This document shows, one piece after another, positions 33,332-43,812 of a stretch of 64,000 bases of DNA. Below the pieces are notes generated by a model. That model was given only the letters and a program-made list of their open reading frames with translations. It was not told where the DNA came from and made no database searches. Numbering within the stretch: position 1 is the first letter of the stretch; each line of letters starts with the position of its first letter. The stretch is from NCBI GenBank assembly GCA_029204225.1, contig CM055102.1:5888197-5952196 (forward strand), in the 5' to 3' direction. This stretch comes from Diphasiastrum complanatum. Lineage: Eukaryota > Streptophyta > Lycopodiopsida > Lycopodiales > Lycopodiaceae. The translations under genes were made by a program, and so were the position numbers.

Positions 33332-34423
33332 TCATTTGGCCAATGCACATGCATCACAAGGACTTGGCTCCTTGATCATGGATTTAGGCAAACCATGAGC
33401 TAGCTCCAACTTGCACATAGATTGCATGGCCTTGGAGTTGGGATGGCCCAACCTCCTATGCCATAGATTTTCACTTGAGAGCTTTCCTTGTAGCACAATA
33501 TCCGAGCAAAGATTAGCATTTTCATTTCCATCAAGCTTGAATAACCTTCCAAAACGAGAACGTGATGCTATTATATCATCATCTTTTGCGATCAAGCAAG
33601 TACCGTCTTTAAAATCTACTTGTAGACCATCATCATTGAGTTGGCCTACACTTATTAGATTTTTAGTCAAACTAGGAACATAGAGCACATCATTGAGATC
33701 AAGCTTATCTAGAGATATGCTTCCTATGCCTTCTATCATGCATTCCTCATCATTTCCTGTATAGATACAACTTCTAGATCCTTTGTATGGTACAAAATTA
33801 CAAAAAGAGTTTTTATCACTACTCATGTGGGATGAGGCACCACTATCTAGCCACCATACATTAGAATGCTTGAAAGAGGAAGATGAAAAGTTAGACATCA
33901 TAAGTGAATCTTCTTTGTCACAAGGAGATTCATCTTCACAAGTGATGTTGGCTTGCTTTTTCCTTTTGTAGCATTGAGAGGCAAAATGCCCCTTTTTGTC
34001 ACATGAGAAACAAGTAATCTTGTACTTGTTCTTCTTCACATTGGATGAGCTTGGTTCCTCCTCGGATGTCTTCTCCATTGCTCTTGTGTTGTCCTTGGAG
34101 CTCTTGCCATTCTTGGTTTTTTTCTTTTCCTTGGATTTGGTGAAGAGTGCTTGATCACTTCCTCCATCTTTGAGAGATAATCTCTCAAATCTTGCAATTC
34201 GAGTTTGATGCCTATACTCCTCGGCTATCAAGACTCCTTGCAAGGCTTCTAAAGCGGGTAAGTCCTCTTTAATTGCATAAGATTGGACAATGGTATCAAA
34301 ATCTTCACTTAGTCCATTCAAGATAACTTGAACTATTTCCTTGGATTTGATAGAATCATCTAATGCAACAAAGATCTTTATGGAGATCCTTAACTCTAGA
34401 AACATAGGATGAAGCACTTTCAT
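33332..34423 (-). pseudogene. gag-pol: C2 gag C-terminus, protease and pre-integrase region
   Basis: A 363-codon frame. It starts with the end of gag (IKSKEIVQVILNGLSEDFD, ALEALQGVLIAEEYRH), then the zinc knuckle CFSCDKKGHFASQC (CX2CX4HX4C), the protease box WWLDSGASSHM, YVPSLTKNLISVGQL, and the pre-integrase zinc region LWHRRLGHPNSKAMQSM with CDACALAK. It is joined to the N-terminal gag frame by a frameshift near 34356-34423. This is one of the longest intact blocks in the window. Confidence 0.92.
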
Positions 34424-34778
34424 CCTTTCTTTGAAAACTTTGAAAGATCATATTTCTTAGAGTAAGGATTCTAGAAGTGTTTTTAGACTCGTAAATAGAT
34501 TGAAGAGTGCTCCATGCTTCTTGAGCATTGACACAAGAACTAATCTCTCTTAGGACTTCATTGGAGACATTTAGCTTACAAACATGAAGAGCAACTTGTG
34601 CTCTTTTCTTGAATTTGGGAATTTCTTGAGAATTATTTGGTTCCTCCTCATTCCCATTCACTATATCTATTAGATCTTGAAGTACAAGAATTGATTCTAT
34701 CCTCACTTTCCATGTAATATAATTTGTAGAGGTGAGTCTTTCACCTTGTTCTAATAGATAAGATCCCAATGAAGTCAT
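34356..34778 (-). pseudogene. gag: C2 gag N-terminus
   Basis: Starts at ATG 34778 (MTSLGSYLLEQGERL), then STNYITWKVRIESILVLQ, KLNVSNEVLREISSC, AWSTLQSIYESKNTSRILTL and FQRKDESASSYVSRVK, the copia gag (UBN2-like) pattern. A frameshift just after DLHKDLC moves the rest to 33332-34423. Confidence 0.9.
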
Positions 34779-35521
34779 ATCTAGAGCTTGATTTTGGCTT
34801 TCTGAATGAATGTTTTCAGAGGTTCAAAGCTAATCAAATGTAGACTATTGATTACTTGGAATCAAGTAACAAATGATTGAGAACTCAAAGAAGGCCAAAA
34901 GTTCCAAATTCTAGGTGTTAGACAAAATTTGCACTAAATTTTTCAAAGAAAAAGTGGATGAAGTAAATCTGAGTTCACACGTGTGAAATAGCTTAAAAAA
35001 ATCAGATTTATCATTTAGAAAGTTTCATCCATTCATAGGATCATAGATCCAAACAATTCTTCTTGGATTGAAGAAAATTGAAAAATAGTCAAAATTTGCT
35101 ATTTTTGACTCTTACAATAAAAGATCTTAGATAGTACAGCCTTCAAGCATGTAAAACCCTGTTTTTCTTCTTCAACATGTCTCACTTGAATGTCAAGAAC
35201 TCTCCTTAGGATCCACAAATCCTCTTGAGGTCACTTGCATCACAAACTAGACTTTATTAGCTTCCTATTCATATGCTACATGGATGGAAGAGATGAGAAG
35301 TAACATAGCCCCCACTCTATCTCGATTAGAGGCCTCACACGTGCTGCTACAGTAGGCCGTACAGCTCTAAAATCAGAGAAAAAGATATGTTAATAAGTGA
35401 TGATAAGAGTGGATCTAGTTATCTCAAAGTCAAGTGCTAGTAAGAGGCAAAATTTCATCAACAATGATAAAAAGTCATTCCATTTGATAAAGCAATGATT
35501 AGATGTGTATTCTCCTATCAA
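34779..35521 (-). other. C2 leader
   Basis: Untranslated leader of about 740 bases. It contains the perfect 14-bp palindrome TTCACACGTGTGAA at 34974-34987. Confidence 0.7.
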
Positions 35522-35533
35522 GCTCTGATACCA
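35522..35533 (-). other. C2 primer-binding site (tRNA-iMet)
   Basis: TGGTATCAGAGC on the minus strand, abutting the LTR. It is a perfect match to the standard initiator-tRNA-Met complement. Confidence 0.95.
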
Positions 35534-36080
35534 TGAGAACTTTTTCACACGTGTGAACCAGCTGCAAGTACAAGGATCAAGAAAATGAATGTTTGCACAC
35601 TAAACTAGCTTCTATTCCAAAAACAAAGAGATGGAAAACATTGGCAAGCTAGTTAGCAAGAAGGCAAGAGCATTCATCACAATCTAACTATCATTACACC
35701 TCCAATGAATCAAATGGAAGCTTTACTTGAAGAAGTGTAATCTTGAGGTACAAAGCCACCTTATTTATAATACAAGAGGCCTTCTAGAACTCGTGGAGAG
35801 AGAAAGCAACCTAGATGCCACATTGCCCCTACCTCTCTACTAGATGACAAAAAGAGAAATGGATAAGACTTGAGAATCTCTCTTTTTGAGAATCCTTGAC
35901 CTACAAGAGTAACCTCACATGCTTCTTGATAGGTTCTAGACCTACACATCACTATGGAGACTAAAAATCTACCTTGACTCAACTTGGAAAGTTACTAGAC
36001 TAGTCTACCTCAAGTTTGGACAAACCCCAGAACTTGAATCTCTAAGTTTAATATCATTTTAATTTTACAATATTTTCACA
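35534..36080 (-). repeat. C2 5' LTR
   Basis: 547 bases, near-identical to 30297-30840, with TTCACACGTGTGAA at 35544-35557. It is followed by the right attat duplication. Confidence 0.95.
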
Positions 36081-36440
36081 ATTATAAAGATTTTGTATAT
36101 ATCATTCATGTGAGATCCATTCGAAGGCTAATGATGAGAAACATTGATTTGGGAGCAATCTTGGTGTTTTCACTCTCTTAAGCACGTTCTTTGTGGATGG
36201 ATGCTTAGGATTTTTTAATTTAACTTATGTGCTATTATCAGGTCGTACACTTGTTGTACTTCACATGTGTGAAACCTTTGGATCATTATTTTTTGTTGTT
36301 CTTGCTTGGATATATAGAAATTGTCAAGTAGAAGCTAGATTTGGATGCTAGTTTTGATATAGATCAAGATTCCAAGTTACCAATCACTCTTATTGATCTT
36401 TTGTAGATCAAATTGAGTCCATTTCTCTAAAATTTTGCAA

Positions 36441-36876
36441 GTTCCATGTCCTATTTTTTGATATGGCCTCCACTTCTGTTTCCATAGCTGCACGCCACTC
36501 CTTGTACTCCTTTGTTTCACCAAAGATTTTTGGTTCTTGAGCCTTGAGCACGGAACTAATTAGGGCTAGATTCATCTCTAACCTTGCAGGAGGTTTTCAA
36601 TTTCTGCTTGACCTTCTAAGCTTTACCTGTTTGCTAGATTCAGGAGTATCCTCTTTCTTAGCATCACTTGTGACTGATAGGTACCATTTAGGTACTCTCT
36701 TAGGGATTTCAACATCAAACTTGCCTTTGTCCATTGGATCTTCCGCATCAAAATCCACTTCCTTCTTGACCTGTACTTTCGCTCCCTCATCAAAAGGTTC
36801 AATGATAGTGAAGAATAGTAAAAATATCTTTCTATGTTCACTTTGGAGGCTATGCTCATGTTATTTTCATTGTACA
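36441..36876 (-). pseudogene. pol: B1 integrase-RT linker and RT start
   Basis: The minus-strand reading gives ALISSVLKAQEPKIF then the acidic copia RT start EWRAAMETEVEAISKN. It closely matches B2 (46916-47056, LKAQEPKTFDKAKEHEEW). The stretch to 36876 is the variable linker after integrase. Confidence 0.75.
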
Positions 36877-37087
36877 CTAGCGAAGTGTGCCCGTCAGTGA
36901 CGGACGGGAGCAGACGACATCTATGTGATGGCCGATTATTAGAATGGTAGCCAATGGGTTAGGAAGAAAGCTGATGGTCGTTGACGGGGGTGGCCGATGT
37001 ATGTGTGTGTACGTACGTGACCGAAGTGTGTCCGCCGATGGCGAGTGGCCAATGAGGTGTGTGTGTTTTGCGTGCGCACGCGTGGGG

Positions 37088-37124
<37 letters not shown>

Positions 37125-37426
37125 CGCACATCTCGCATCTCAAATATCTCACATATCTCGCATACTTAGAGAGAGAGGCCGAGAGAGACCTTGGGAACCT
37201 TTGCATATCTCGCACATCTCGCAGTCAGAGAGAGGCTGAGAGAGACCTTCGGTACCTTCGCATATCTCGCAACCGTTGCCAAAAAAAAAAATATTGAGGA
37301 AAAATGTGGTTTTTGAGCAGTGTGAGCGGCCCAGGAACACTAAAGTTTTAATATATAGATAGCGAAATGTGCTCATCGATGACGGGCGGCCGATGGTGTC
37401 TATGTGTGTGGGCGGGGGCGGGGGGG

Positions 37427-37477
<51 letters not shown>

Positions 37478-37480
37478 CTC
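36877..37480 (+). repeat. Two related GA-microsatellite units
   Basis: A unit beginning CGAAGTGTGCCCGTCAGTGA (36881) recurs as CGAAATGTGCTCATCGATGA (37363). Each is followed by a GTGTGTG-rich stretch, a G-run and a long (GA)n tract (37091-37122 and 37429-37475). Between them, 37165-37270 holds two copies of a unit of about 62 bases ending in GCATATCTCGCA. The open frames across it are simple-repeat artefacts. The element class is unknown. Confidence 0.8.
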
Positions 37481-37646
37481 CTCCCTTGCACGCGTCCATG
37501 CAACCTCCCCACATGCGCTGCCTTTGCCCTCCCTGCGCCCCCTCCCCACGCCCACCCCCTACACCCTCCCAATGTGCTCTCGAGGTGTGCCCTTCCCTCG
37601 CGCCCTCCCTACTCCCTTGCTACGCCCTCCCATTTTTCTTGAAAAA

Positions 37647-37744
37647 TTGGGCTTGCAAAATGAAAAAAATGCAAGCCCAAATCGCTTACCTTTCCACTGG
37701 GTTTGTGGGGGGGGGGGGGTTCACCATTTTACCCGGTGGAAAGG
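37647..37744. repeat. Two adjacent hairpins and a G-run
   Basis: The first stem is TTGGGCTTGCA (37647-37657) with TGCAAGCCCAA (37670-37680), perfect over 11 bp. The second is CCTTTCCACTGGGT (37689-37702) with ACCCGGTGGAAAGG (37731-37744), one mismatch over 14 bp, enclosing a run of about 13 G. This could be part of a small inverted-repeat element, but no target duplication was identified. Confidence 0.7.
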
Positions 37745-38574
37745 CCACTAAAAAAACAAACAAGATAGTCACAAATATAATATGATAGTTTGGGCAATAA
37801 TAAAATGTGATTAGGGCAACACTAGTGAATCTAAGTGGATAATAAAAGATAAAGTGACAATGCCACCGCCAAGATACTTGGTGAACAAAAACGTGACTCG
37901 TGAATACAGTCTACATACATACACCATTGCCCCCAGTCCTAAATCTCTACCTCTTCTAGATTTGATTAGTATGTATTCATGTATGGTAATGGCATCAGAT
38001 AGATCTCAGCTCAACCAAAACACTTCGTGAAGCTTCTTCATCAATGAAATGAGTCTTGTGATACCAAAGTATATTTACTCAGTCGTGATGAGATGACACT
38101 CCTCGCAGCAAAGAAACTTAATTATGAGGATAAGCACATTTCGTGGTACCTGTACAAGCCATACAAAACTTTTAAGCAATATACTATTAAAAAAAGTTAC
38201 ACTTATAATGCTTAAAATTAACATGTTGATAAACGCAAATGAAATACCAGAAAGTTCAAGTCAATGTATAAAGCAGAGATCAAATGCAGCATAAATAGAT
38301 TGAAAAATATATCAAGCACCTGCCACTGGAAGAAGCATTAATCAGTAAAAATCTGGTTGAATGAAAGAACCAGCAGAGATAGCATGTTTTTGGTGCATAA
38401 AAAAAAGACAAAATAAAAAAAATTCACTTAGATTTACAACACCACATACTCACTTCATATGCAATTCAACGCACTGCTCATTGTTCCCTGACCCTCATCC
38501 TTTTGAAGGAAGACAAATAAAGATTTACAATCTAGAGATAAACAGTGTTAAAGCAAATGTACACTTTGACTACT
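37745..38574. other. Unassigned AT-rich spacer upstream of the F-box remnant
   Basis: No gene or repeat recognised. It could include ancestral promoter sequence of the F-box gene, but no clear TATA signal with a supporting start is visible. Confidence 0.35.
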
Positions 38575-38578
38575 CTAG

Positions 38579-39410
38579 ATGAGAAATCCAATGAAAAACA
38601 GTAGGGGTGATGCCTCTTCAGATCCTACGATCATGTATCTTGCTGCGGTGGAGACTCACAAGCAACACGCATCCATGGATGATCGAATTTGGAGGCAGCT
38701 GCCTGAAGGTTGCATTGACAGGATCCTTGCAAGACATCCACTTCCCAACATTTTCCGCTTTAGAGCTGTTTGCAAAAGATGGAATTCCTTCATCTTCTCT
38801 GATGCCTTCTTCTGCTTGCAGTTAGAGATTACTTCCAGACTACACATTTTTTTGCCCTGCACCCACGGCCGAGTGGCTTGCATCTACAGCTTCATCTCGT
38901 AGCAATGGCACTTCCTAGTTCTGCCAGAAATCAATCTTCTCATCTCAATTGCACCAGTCTCGGTAGTCTACGACAACCTAGTCGCCAAATGCACAACCCT
39001 CTTTGTATGCAATCCCTTCACAAAAACACTCAGAAATATTCCTGCCATGCAGCGAATCCACCTCATTCACAAAGTCAGCATGACAGCAGATCCATCCACA
39101 AATTCCTACAAAATCATGGTGGCAGGTGAAGACAAAGATCCTTTCACAAATCCTCACACTTACAACCTCTTCAAAGAAATCTGCCACTCCGTATCAGATT
39201 CATGGACACCGCCAGAAGCCAAGTTTGGATCAGCAGACCCAGGAGTCTGGTGCAGCGCAATGTTCTACTGCATCACCGAGATGCCATATGGTGTGGTGAT
39301 TTTTGATCTGAAGAGAGAGCAATGGGAAGAAGTGAGCCTTCCTGCCTGAGCTCTCCATCTCTATTAGAGCACCAAGGCCGCTTGTTGATGGTAGGGAGAG
39401 TGCTTTTGAT
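38579..39410 (+). pseudogene. F-box protein gene remnant (UFO / At5g15710-like)
   Basis: The only host-gene sequence recognised. The likely start is ATG 38675 (MDDRIWRQLPEGC), with an in-frame upstream ATG at 38579. The F-box follows at once (IDRILARHPLPNIFRFRAVC then KRWNSFIFSDAFF), the part that would bind SKP1 in an SCF ubiquitin ligase. Downstream comes F-box-associated/kelch-type sequence: TTLFVCNPFTKTLRNIP, STNSYKIMVAGE and YGVVIFDLKREQWEEVS. Lesions: TAG at 38900-38902 with homology continuing in the same frame, then a frameshift near 39347, after which LLEHQGRLLMVGRV continues to about 39405 before similarity ends. Known relatives are about 400-450 residues, so the C-terminal half is missing. 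No intron is seen, so it may be a truncated duplicate or retrocopy. Confidence 0.75.
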
Positions 39411-39741
39411 GGCGCATGGTTAGGGGATCGTCAAGGCTCGTCCGATTGTCGAGATCGCACCACGCATATTCTTCTTCTTCCTCCTGCTCTGCTGCGCTCG
39501 CCATAGCTCGTTGCTCACGCGCGCGCTCTCTATGACTCTCTCTGACTCTCTCTCTCTCCGAAAAATTCAAAAAAAAGAGGGTTCACGGGCACGGCCGTCA
39601 CGCGTTAGCGGCACCGTGAGCTCCCGCGAAACACTATTTTTTTAATTAATATAAATATTTGAGATATGTGAATTAAGCACATAACCTTGTAAAATAGGTC
39701 AAGTTTGTGTTAAGTAGATTTAAATGTATTGGCATGCAAAA
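39411..39741. other. Spacer with short CT-rich stretch
   Basis: Contains a CTCTCTGACTCTCTCTCTCT tract at about 39535-39557 and a GC-rich piece (39575-39630). No gene seen. Confidence 0.4.
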
Positions 39742-40130
39742 TGTTACATGACATGCAAAGTTAGGTAAAATGTAACTAGTAAAATTTTACACGTCTAGTT
39801 TATCTAGGAAAAAGATATGCAATTTTTGCCACATCATGCATGTAAATTTTGGATGAGAATTGAGATTTCTCTCTCTACACGAGTTTTTTTTGTTATATAC
39901 TCTCTCTCTACTAGAGAGCAAGCAAATTTTTCCATAGTAAGCACTTAGAAATACTTTTGGACATGATCTCCCATAGTGACTACTTAGTTTTTTTAGCCTA
40001 TGATATGCTATTGTGCTCTTGTCTTGAATTGTCATGCTAATTTGTTGTTCGATCATTCATGTGCAATCACAACACCTCATAAGATCCATCAAAGGTGTGT
40101 TAAGAAGTGTACACATGCCAAAACTTCACA
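39742..40130 (+). repeat. K1 5' LTR
   Basis: 389 bases. Its start and its ATCATTCATGTGCAATCACA near the end match the D-type LTR at 53755-54847. The left edge is inferred from that comparison. Confidence 0.65.
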
Positions 40131-40141
40131 TGGTATCAGAG
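40131..40141 (+). other. K1 primer-binding site (tRNA-iMet)
   Basis: TGGTATCAGAG abutting the LTR end. Confidence 0.85.
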
Positions 40142-40884
40142 TTTCACTGAGGTCAGTATGCATTCATAGCTTGCTCAATTCTTGAGAGGAATTGCTTGAA
40201 GAATACAATCTCGATTGCAATCAAACCAATTTTGGACTGTAGGTGGATCAAATCAAGTCTGATTTGCTTCAAAAGAGATCTGTATGGACCAGAGATTTCG
40301 CACGTGTGAGATCAGCATATTTCAATTAGGAGGCATATCTCAAGGATTGATCCAATTTTGGTGTTTGATAGCTTGTTAGAGAGGTGTTGAAGTGTAGAAT
40401 GTGTTGCTTTTGTTTCTGATTCAATTTGATTTGATTTAGACAGAAATAGGCAATCAAAGAGGTATGGAATGCACCCCATCTTGAGGGATATGCCAAAGAG
40501 AGCACACATCTATTCAATCTCATCAAAATGTTCATTTTGTGTTGTCAATCAAAGGTAGAATTGGTAGACGAGTTTTTTGAGGTCATAGCCACATCATTTC
40601 ACAAAAATGTGTTGTGTTTGAGTTGTATGTGAGATCCTATAGTGTTTTCATCTTTTGAAACTCGTGGAAGAAGTTGACATCAAACTTGTTAGTGCTTCAT
40701 CATTAGATAGAGGCAAGATCTAAATTCAAGTTGATTGATCCTCTGTTGTGAGCTAGATCTCACATATATTGTTGCAAGATTTCAATAGGTTGGATAACAT
40801 TCCAAGTGACATCCTATATTGAGAGAGTAGCGACACATTCAATTCCACTTTTTTGTCATTACTAGAAAATCTCTCAAAGAGAAC
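40142..40884 (+). other. K1 leader
   Basis: Untranslated leader of about 740 bases, the same length class as the C2 leader. Contains CGCACGTGTGAG near 40299. Confidence 0.65.
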
Positions 40885-41142
40885 ATGACATTCTTGGGTT
40901 CATTTGTCTTGGAACATGGTGAGAGGTTAACATCTTCCAATTATGCTATATGGAATATAAGAATAGAATCATTATTGGTTCTTCAAGATGTAATGGACAT
41001 TGTGTCTGGAGTTGAAGTTGAACCTGAAGCTCCTAATCAAGCTCAAGAGTTCAAGAAGAGATCCAAGATTGCTCGTCATTTTATTGAAATGAATGTGTCT
41101 AATGAAGTGTGGCAAGAAAGACCAGTACGCATCAAATTTTTT
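40885..41142 (+). pseudogene. gag: K1 gag, internally deleted
   Basis: Starts at ATG 40885 (MTFLGSFVLEHGERL), then SNYAIWNIRIESLLVLQ and EMNVSNEVWQE. The sequence then jumps to what normally follows the zinc knuckle (LKQANL near 41160). The middle of gag and the whole CCHC knuckle are therefore deleted, leaving a third of the protein. Confidence 0.82.
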
Positions 41143-41189
41143 CCATAAAAGGAACTAGTTAAAGCAAGCTAACTTACTAATGAGGAAGA

Positions 41190-42570
41190 GTGTGAGGGTA
41201 ATGAGAGTGATAGGGAGGATTCTTTAATGATGTCAAGTTTTTCATCTTTCCCTTTCAAAAGTGAAGAAGTATAGTGGATAGATAGTGGGGCTAGTTCTCA
41301 TATGTCTAGTTCTAGGAATTCTTTCACAAGTCTCATGCTTTATGTAGGTACAAAAGGATCAATCTATACTGCAAATGATGTTGAGTGTAGAATTGAAGGG
41401 ATAGGTAGTATTTCATTGAATGAATCATAATCAAAGACTTTGTGTTTGCATGATGTACTTTATGTACCTAAACTAACCAAGAACCTCATTAGTGTAGGAC
41501 AATTGTTTGATAGTGGTTTGGATGTCAAATTTCATGTTGACAAATGTGTAATCTCGAGGGAGAATGAGGTGATGAGGATCTAGATTTGGAAAGCTTTACA
41601 AGCTAGATCCTAGAGAGAATGCTAATGTATGTGATGTTGCTTATGAGACCAAGGTTCATCAAGAAGATATACGACATAAAAGGTTGGGCCATCCCAACTT
41701 CAAAGCCATGCTATCAATGGTCAAGGAAAAGCAATTGGATTACCAAAGTCTATGGCAAAGGAGCTGCAATCTTGTGAAGCATGTGTTTTGGCCAAAGCTC
41801 ATAGATGAGCTTTTTCAAGATCCAGCATCAAGACTCATCAACTACTTGAGCTTGTGCATTTAAATGTTCACTTCTCTTCTTCCAAAAGCAAAGGAGGAAC
41901 AATATGTTTTGTTTCCATAGATGATTACACAAGATTTTCTTGGATTTATCTTCTATATTCTAAAGCCATGGTTTTTGATGTCTTTCTTACATTCAAAGCA
42001 TATGTTGAAAAGCAGTTTTCTATCAAACTAAAAGCTTTGAGATGTGATAGTGGAGGTGAATATACCTCTAATAAGTTGAATGACTATTGTGATCAAGAGG
42101 GAATACAAAGAGAGTCTTCATGTTCTTATACTCCTCAACAAAATGGAGTTGCTGAAAGAAAAAATAGAACACTTTGTGAATGTGCAAAAGCCATTAGGCT
42201 AGAAGAATCTCTACCCAAGGAATTTTGGGGAGAAGTAGTTGCATGTGCCAATTATCTTTGTAATAGGCTTCCAAATCTTACTATAGAAGGAAGAACACCA
42301 TATGAAATGTTGTATAAATAAAAGTCTAAGGTAGATCATCTTAGGATTTTTGGTTGTTTATGTGCATGTTCCTTTAGAGACTAGGAAAAGAGATGACCCT
42401 AGTGCTATTAAAGGCATTTTTGTTGGATATGCATCTTTTAAGGATTCATATAAATTTTATGTTCCCTCTACTAAAAAGAATGTTGTAAGTAGAGATGTGA
42501 TCTTCCATGAAGATCAAAAGTATAACTTGGATGAGGCAAAGATCAAGGAATCTCATGCAGGATCTACTAC
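41190..42570 (+). pseudogene. pol: K1 protease and integrase, broken
   Basis: The protease box WIDSGASSHM is at about 41277, preceded by a TAG where Trp is usual. YTANDVECRIEGIGSIS, VPKLTKNLISVGQLFD and CEACVLAKAHR follow across stops and a frameshift near 41575. Integrase core: the motif that should hold the first catalytic Asp reads HLNVH (Asp lost), then LRCDSGGEY (second Asp kept) and NGVAERKNRTLCECAK (Glu kept). An in-frame TAA is at 42319, and a frameshift near 42345 leads into VHVPLETRKRDDP and RDVIFHED. The A2 LTR interrupts after this. Confidence 0.85.
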
Positions 42571-43213
42571 TGTGAAAGATTGAACTAGTTTAATCATATT
42601 TGCTACATTTCTATATTTGGCAAATTGAGGCCAACTTTATATTAGACTTAGAGTTTGACTTTTCTAAGTTCATTAGTCTAAATTTCATTTGAATAAATAC
42701 TTTTTGAAAGTGTGGAAAAGTTAGAAGTTGAGTTTGAGTAGATTCAAATTTAAATGTTGGGTACATTGAATCTAGACCCAAAAATAGTAGGGTTTACATT
42801 TTGGAGGGAAAGCCAAGTGGCCAAATAGGGTTTGGACCTATGAAAGGATGTAACTCATGGAGAGACATATCTTCTCTCTTATCTATCTCATTTCATGCTT
42901 ATACATGGTTCTCTTGGGTTCTGCTATCCATTGGTGCACTTTACTTGTGATTGCTTGCAATTCTATGTGTAGAATGATTTATATTTGTTATTTTTGGATC
43001 CATACGTGTGAAATACAGTAGCTTGCTGGTTTTGTATGGACAGAAACAGTACTTTATGATTTGGTTCATGTTTGATCAAGTTCTATTAGAGTTTGCATCT
43101 CATTCATAGAGTAGATGCTGATTTTTCTACATTGGCAAGATTGTTGACTTGTTCTTTCTAAACCCAAGATCAGTTTATGGATTTGGATCATCATTGATAT
43201 GAAATCTTTCACA
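42571..43213 (+). repeat. A2 5' LTR
   Basis: 643 bases, the reverse complement of the C1 LTRs with about 10% visible divergence. The palindrome is mutated to CATACGTGTG (43002-43011). Confidence 0.92.
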
Positions 43214-43225
43214 TGGAATCAGAGC
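43214..43225 (+). other. A2 primer-binding site
   Basis: TGGAATCAGAGC, a one-base change from the tRNA-iMet complement, abutting the LTR. Confidence 0.85.
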
Positions 43226-43812
43226 TTTTGTTTCAGGTTATGAAGGAGAAAATCATATCTATCAATGATTTGGTGAAGATATCAAGGCTAGAGCATGCTA
43301 GAGAGAATTCTACACCAAAATTGAGTTTCTTGCATTTGTAGATTGGATCTTTTGTAAATCAAAATCCTATATAGGTTTATAAACTTGATCAATTCCAATT
43401 TTTGAATTCACATACTAGATTTGGCCAGTTTTTGGATCATTGGATCAGCCTAAGTGGTGGCTAATAGATTGTATATCATAATTTCAGCATTTGCATGTAG
43501 ATTTGGAATAATCAATTTTTTGTGATTTTGTCAAAACCCTAATCTTGATTGGATGTCTAGAAAGTGAGATTGATGGACTTCATTTGAATGTGTTTCAATC
43601 TTAGGAAGTGGCAAGAGTCATTATATTGAGGATAGATCATAGGTTGATCAAGATTTCATGATTCTATGTGTTGATTTGCTTGGTATAAGTGCTAGAAGAG
43701 AATTTTTGAGAAGTTTCAAATATTTGTGATTTTTTTTAAAACATTTGTTGTTGTTCAAAGGAGTTCTTTGTGCATTGAAATAAATTGAAAGAGAAGATCA
43801 GGTCATTGCTAA

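Larger units (their letters stand above)
30297..36080 (-). mobile_element. C2: near-complete Ty1/copia retrotransposon
   Basis: 5.8-kb minus-strand element. LTRs 30297-30840 (544 bases) and 35534-36080 (547 bases) are near-identical, with ends TGAGAACTTT and TATTTTCACA. The target duplication attat (30292-30296 and 36081-36085) is exact. It has a perfect tRNA-iMet primer-binding site and a full set of gag, protease, integrase, reverse transcriptase and RNase H blocks in copia order, broken only by a handful of frameshifts and stops. LTR similarity suggests it is among the younger insertions in the window. Confidence 0.95.
29801..36440 (+). repeat. S1: solo-LTR-like insertion, split by C2
   Basis: 29801-30296 plus 36086-36440 make an 851-base sequence with ends TGTTAGAATT and AAATTTTGCA. 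Flanks agttt and agttc would be a one-mismatch target duplication, and the uninterrupted target is visible in B2. The ends, length and CACATGTGTG motifs resemble the 853-base LTR of F1 (59802-60654), so the same broad family and plus orientation are likely. No internal element sequence is present, which fits LTR-LTR recombination. Confidence 0.7.
28493..36876 (-). mobile_element. B1: deleted Ty1/copia remnant (family B), host of nest 2
   Basis: Minus-strand remnant with 3' LTR (28493-29430), RNase H end (29431-29790) and, after a deletion, the start of reverse transcriptase plus the integrase-RT linker (36441-36876). The solo-LTR-like insertion S1 lies in the line CTCAACCAAG/TTCCATG, which is uninterrupted in the related copy B2 near 46915. 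No 5' LTR, gag, protease or integrase core remains. Confidence 0.75.
39742..42570 (+). mobile_element. K1: 5' part of a Ty1/copia element, cut by A2
   Basis: The LTR (39742-40130, TGTTACATGA...AACTTCACA) is directly followed by a tRNA-iMet primer-binding site, leader, shortened gag, protease, and integrase to 42570, where family A element A2 begins. No reverse transcriptase of K1 was found beyond A2 at 48032, so the 3' half is lost. Confidence 0.8.

Noticed and set aside
37367-37785. Three overlapping open frames across the GA tract
   Set aside because: Translations are poly(RE) and similar; simple-repeat artefacts.
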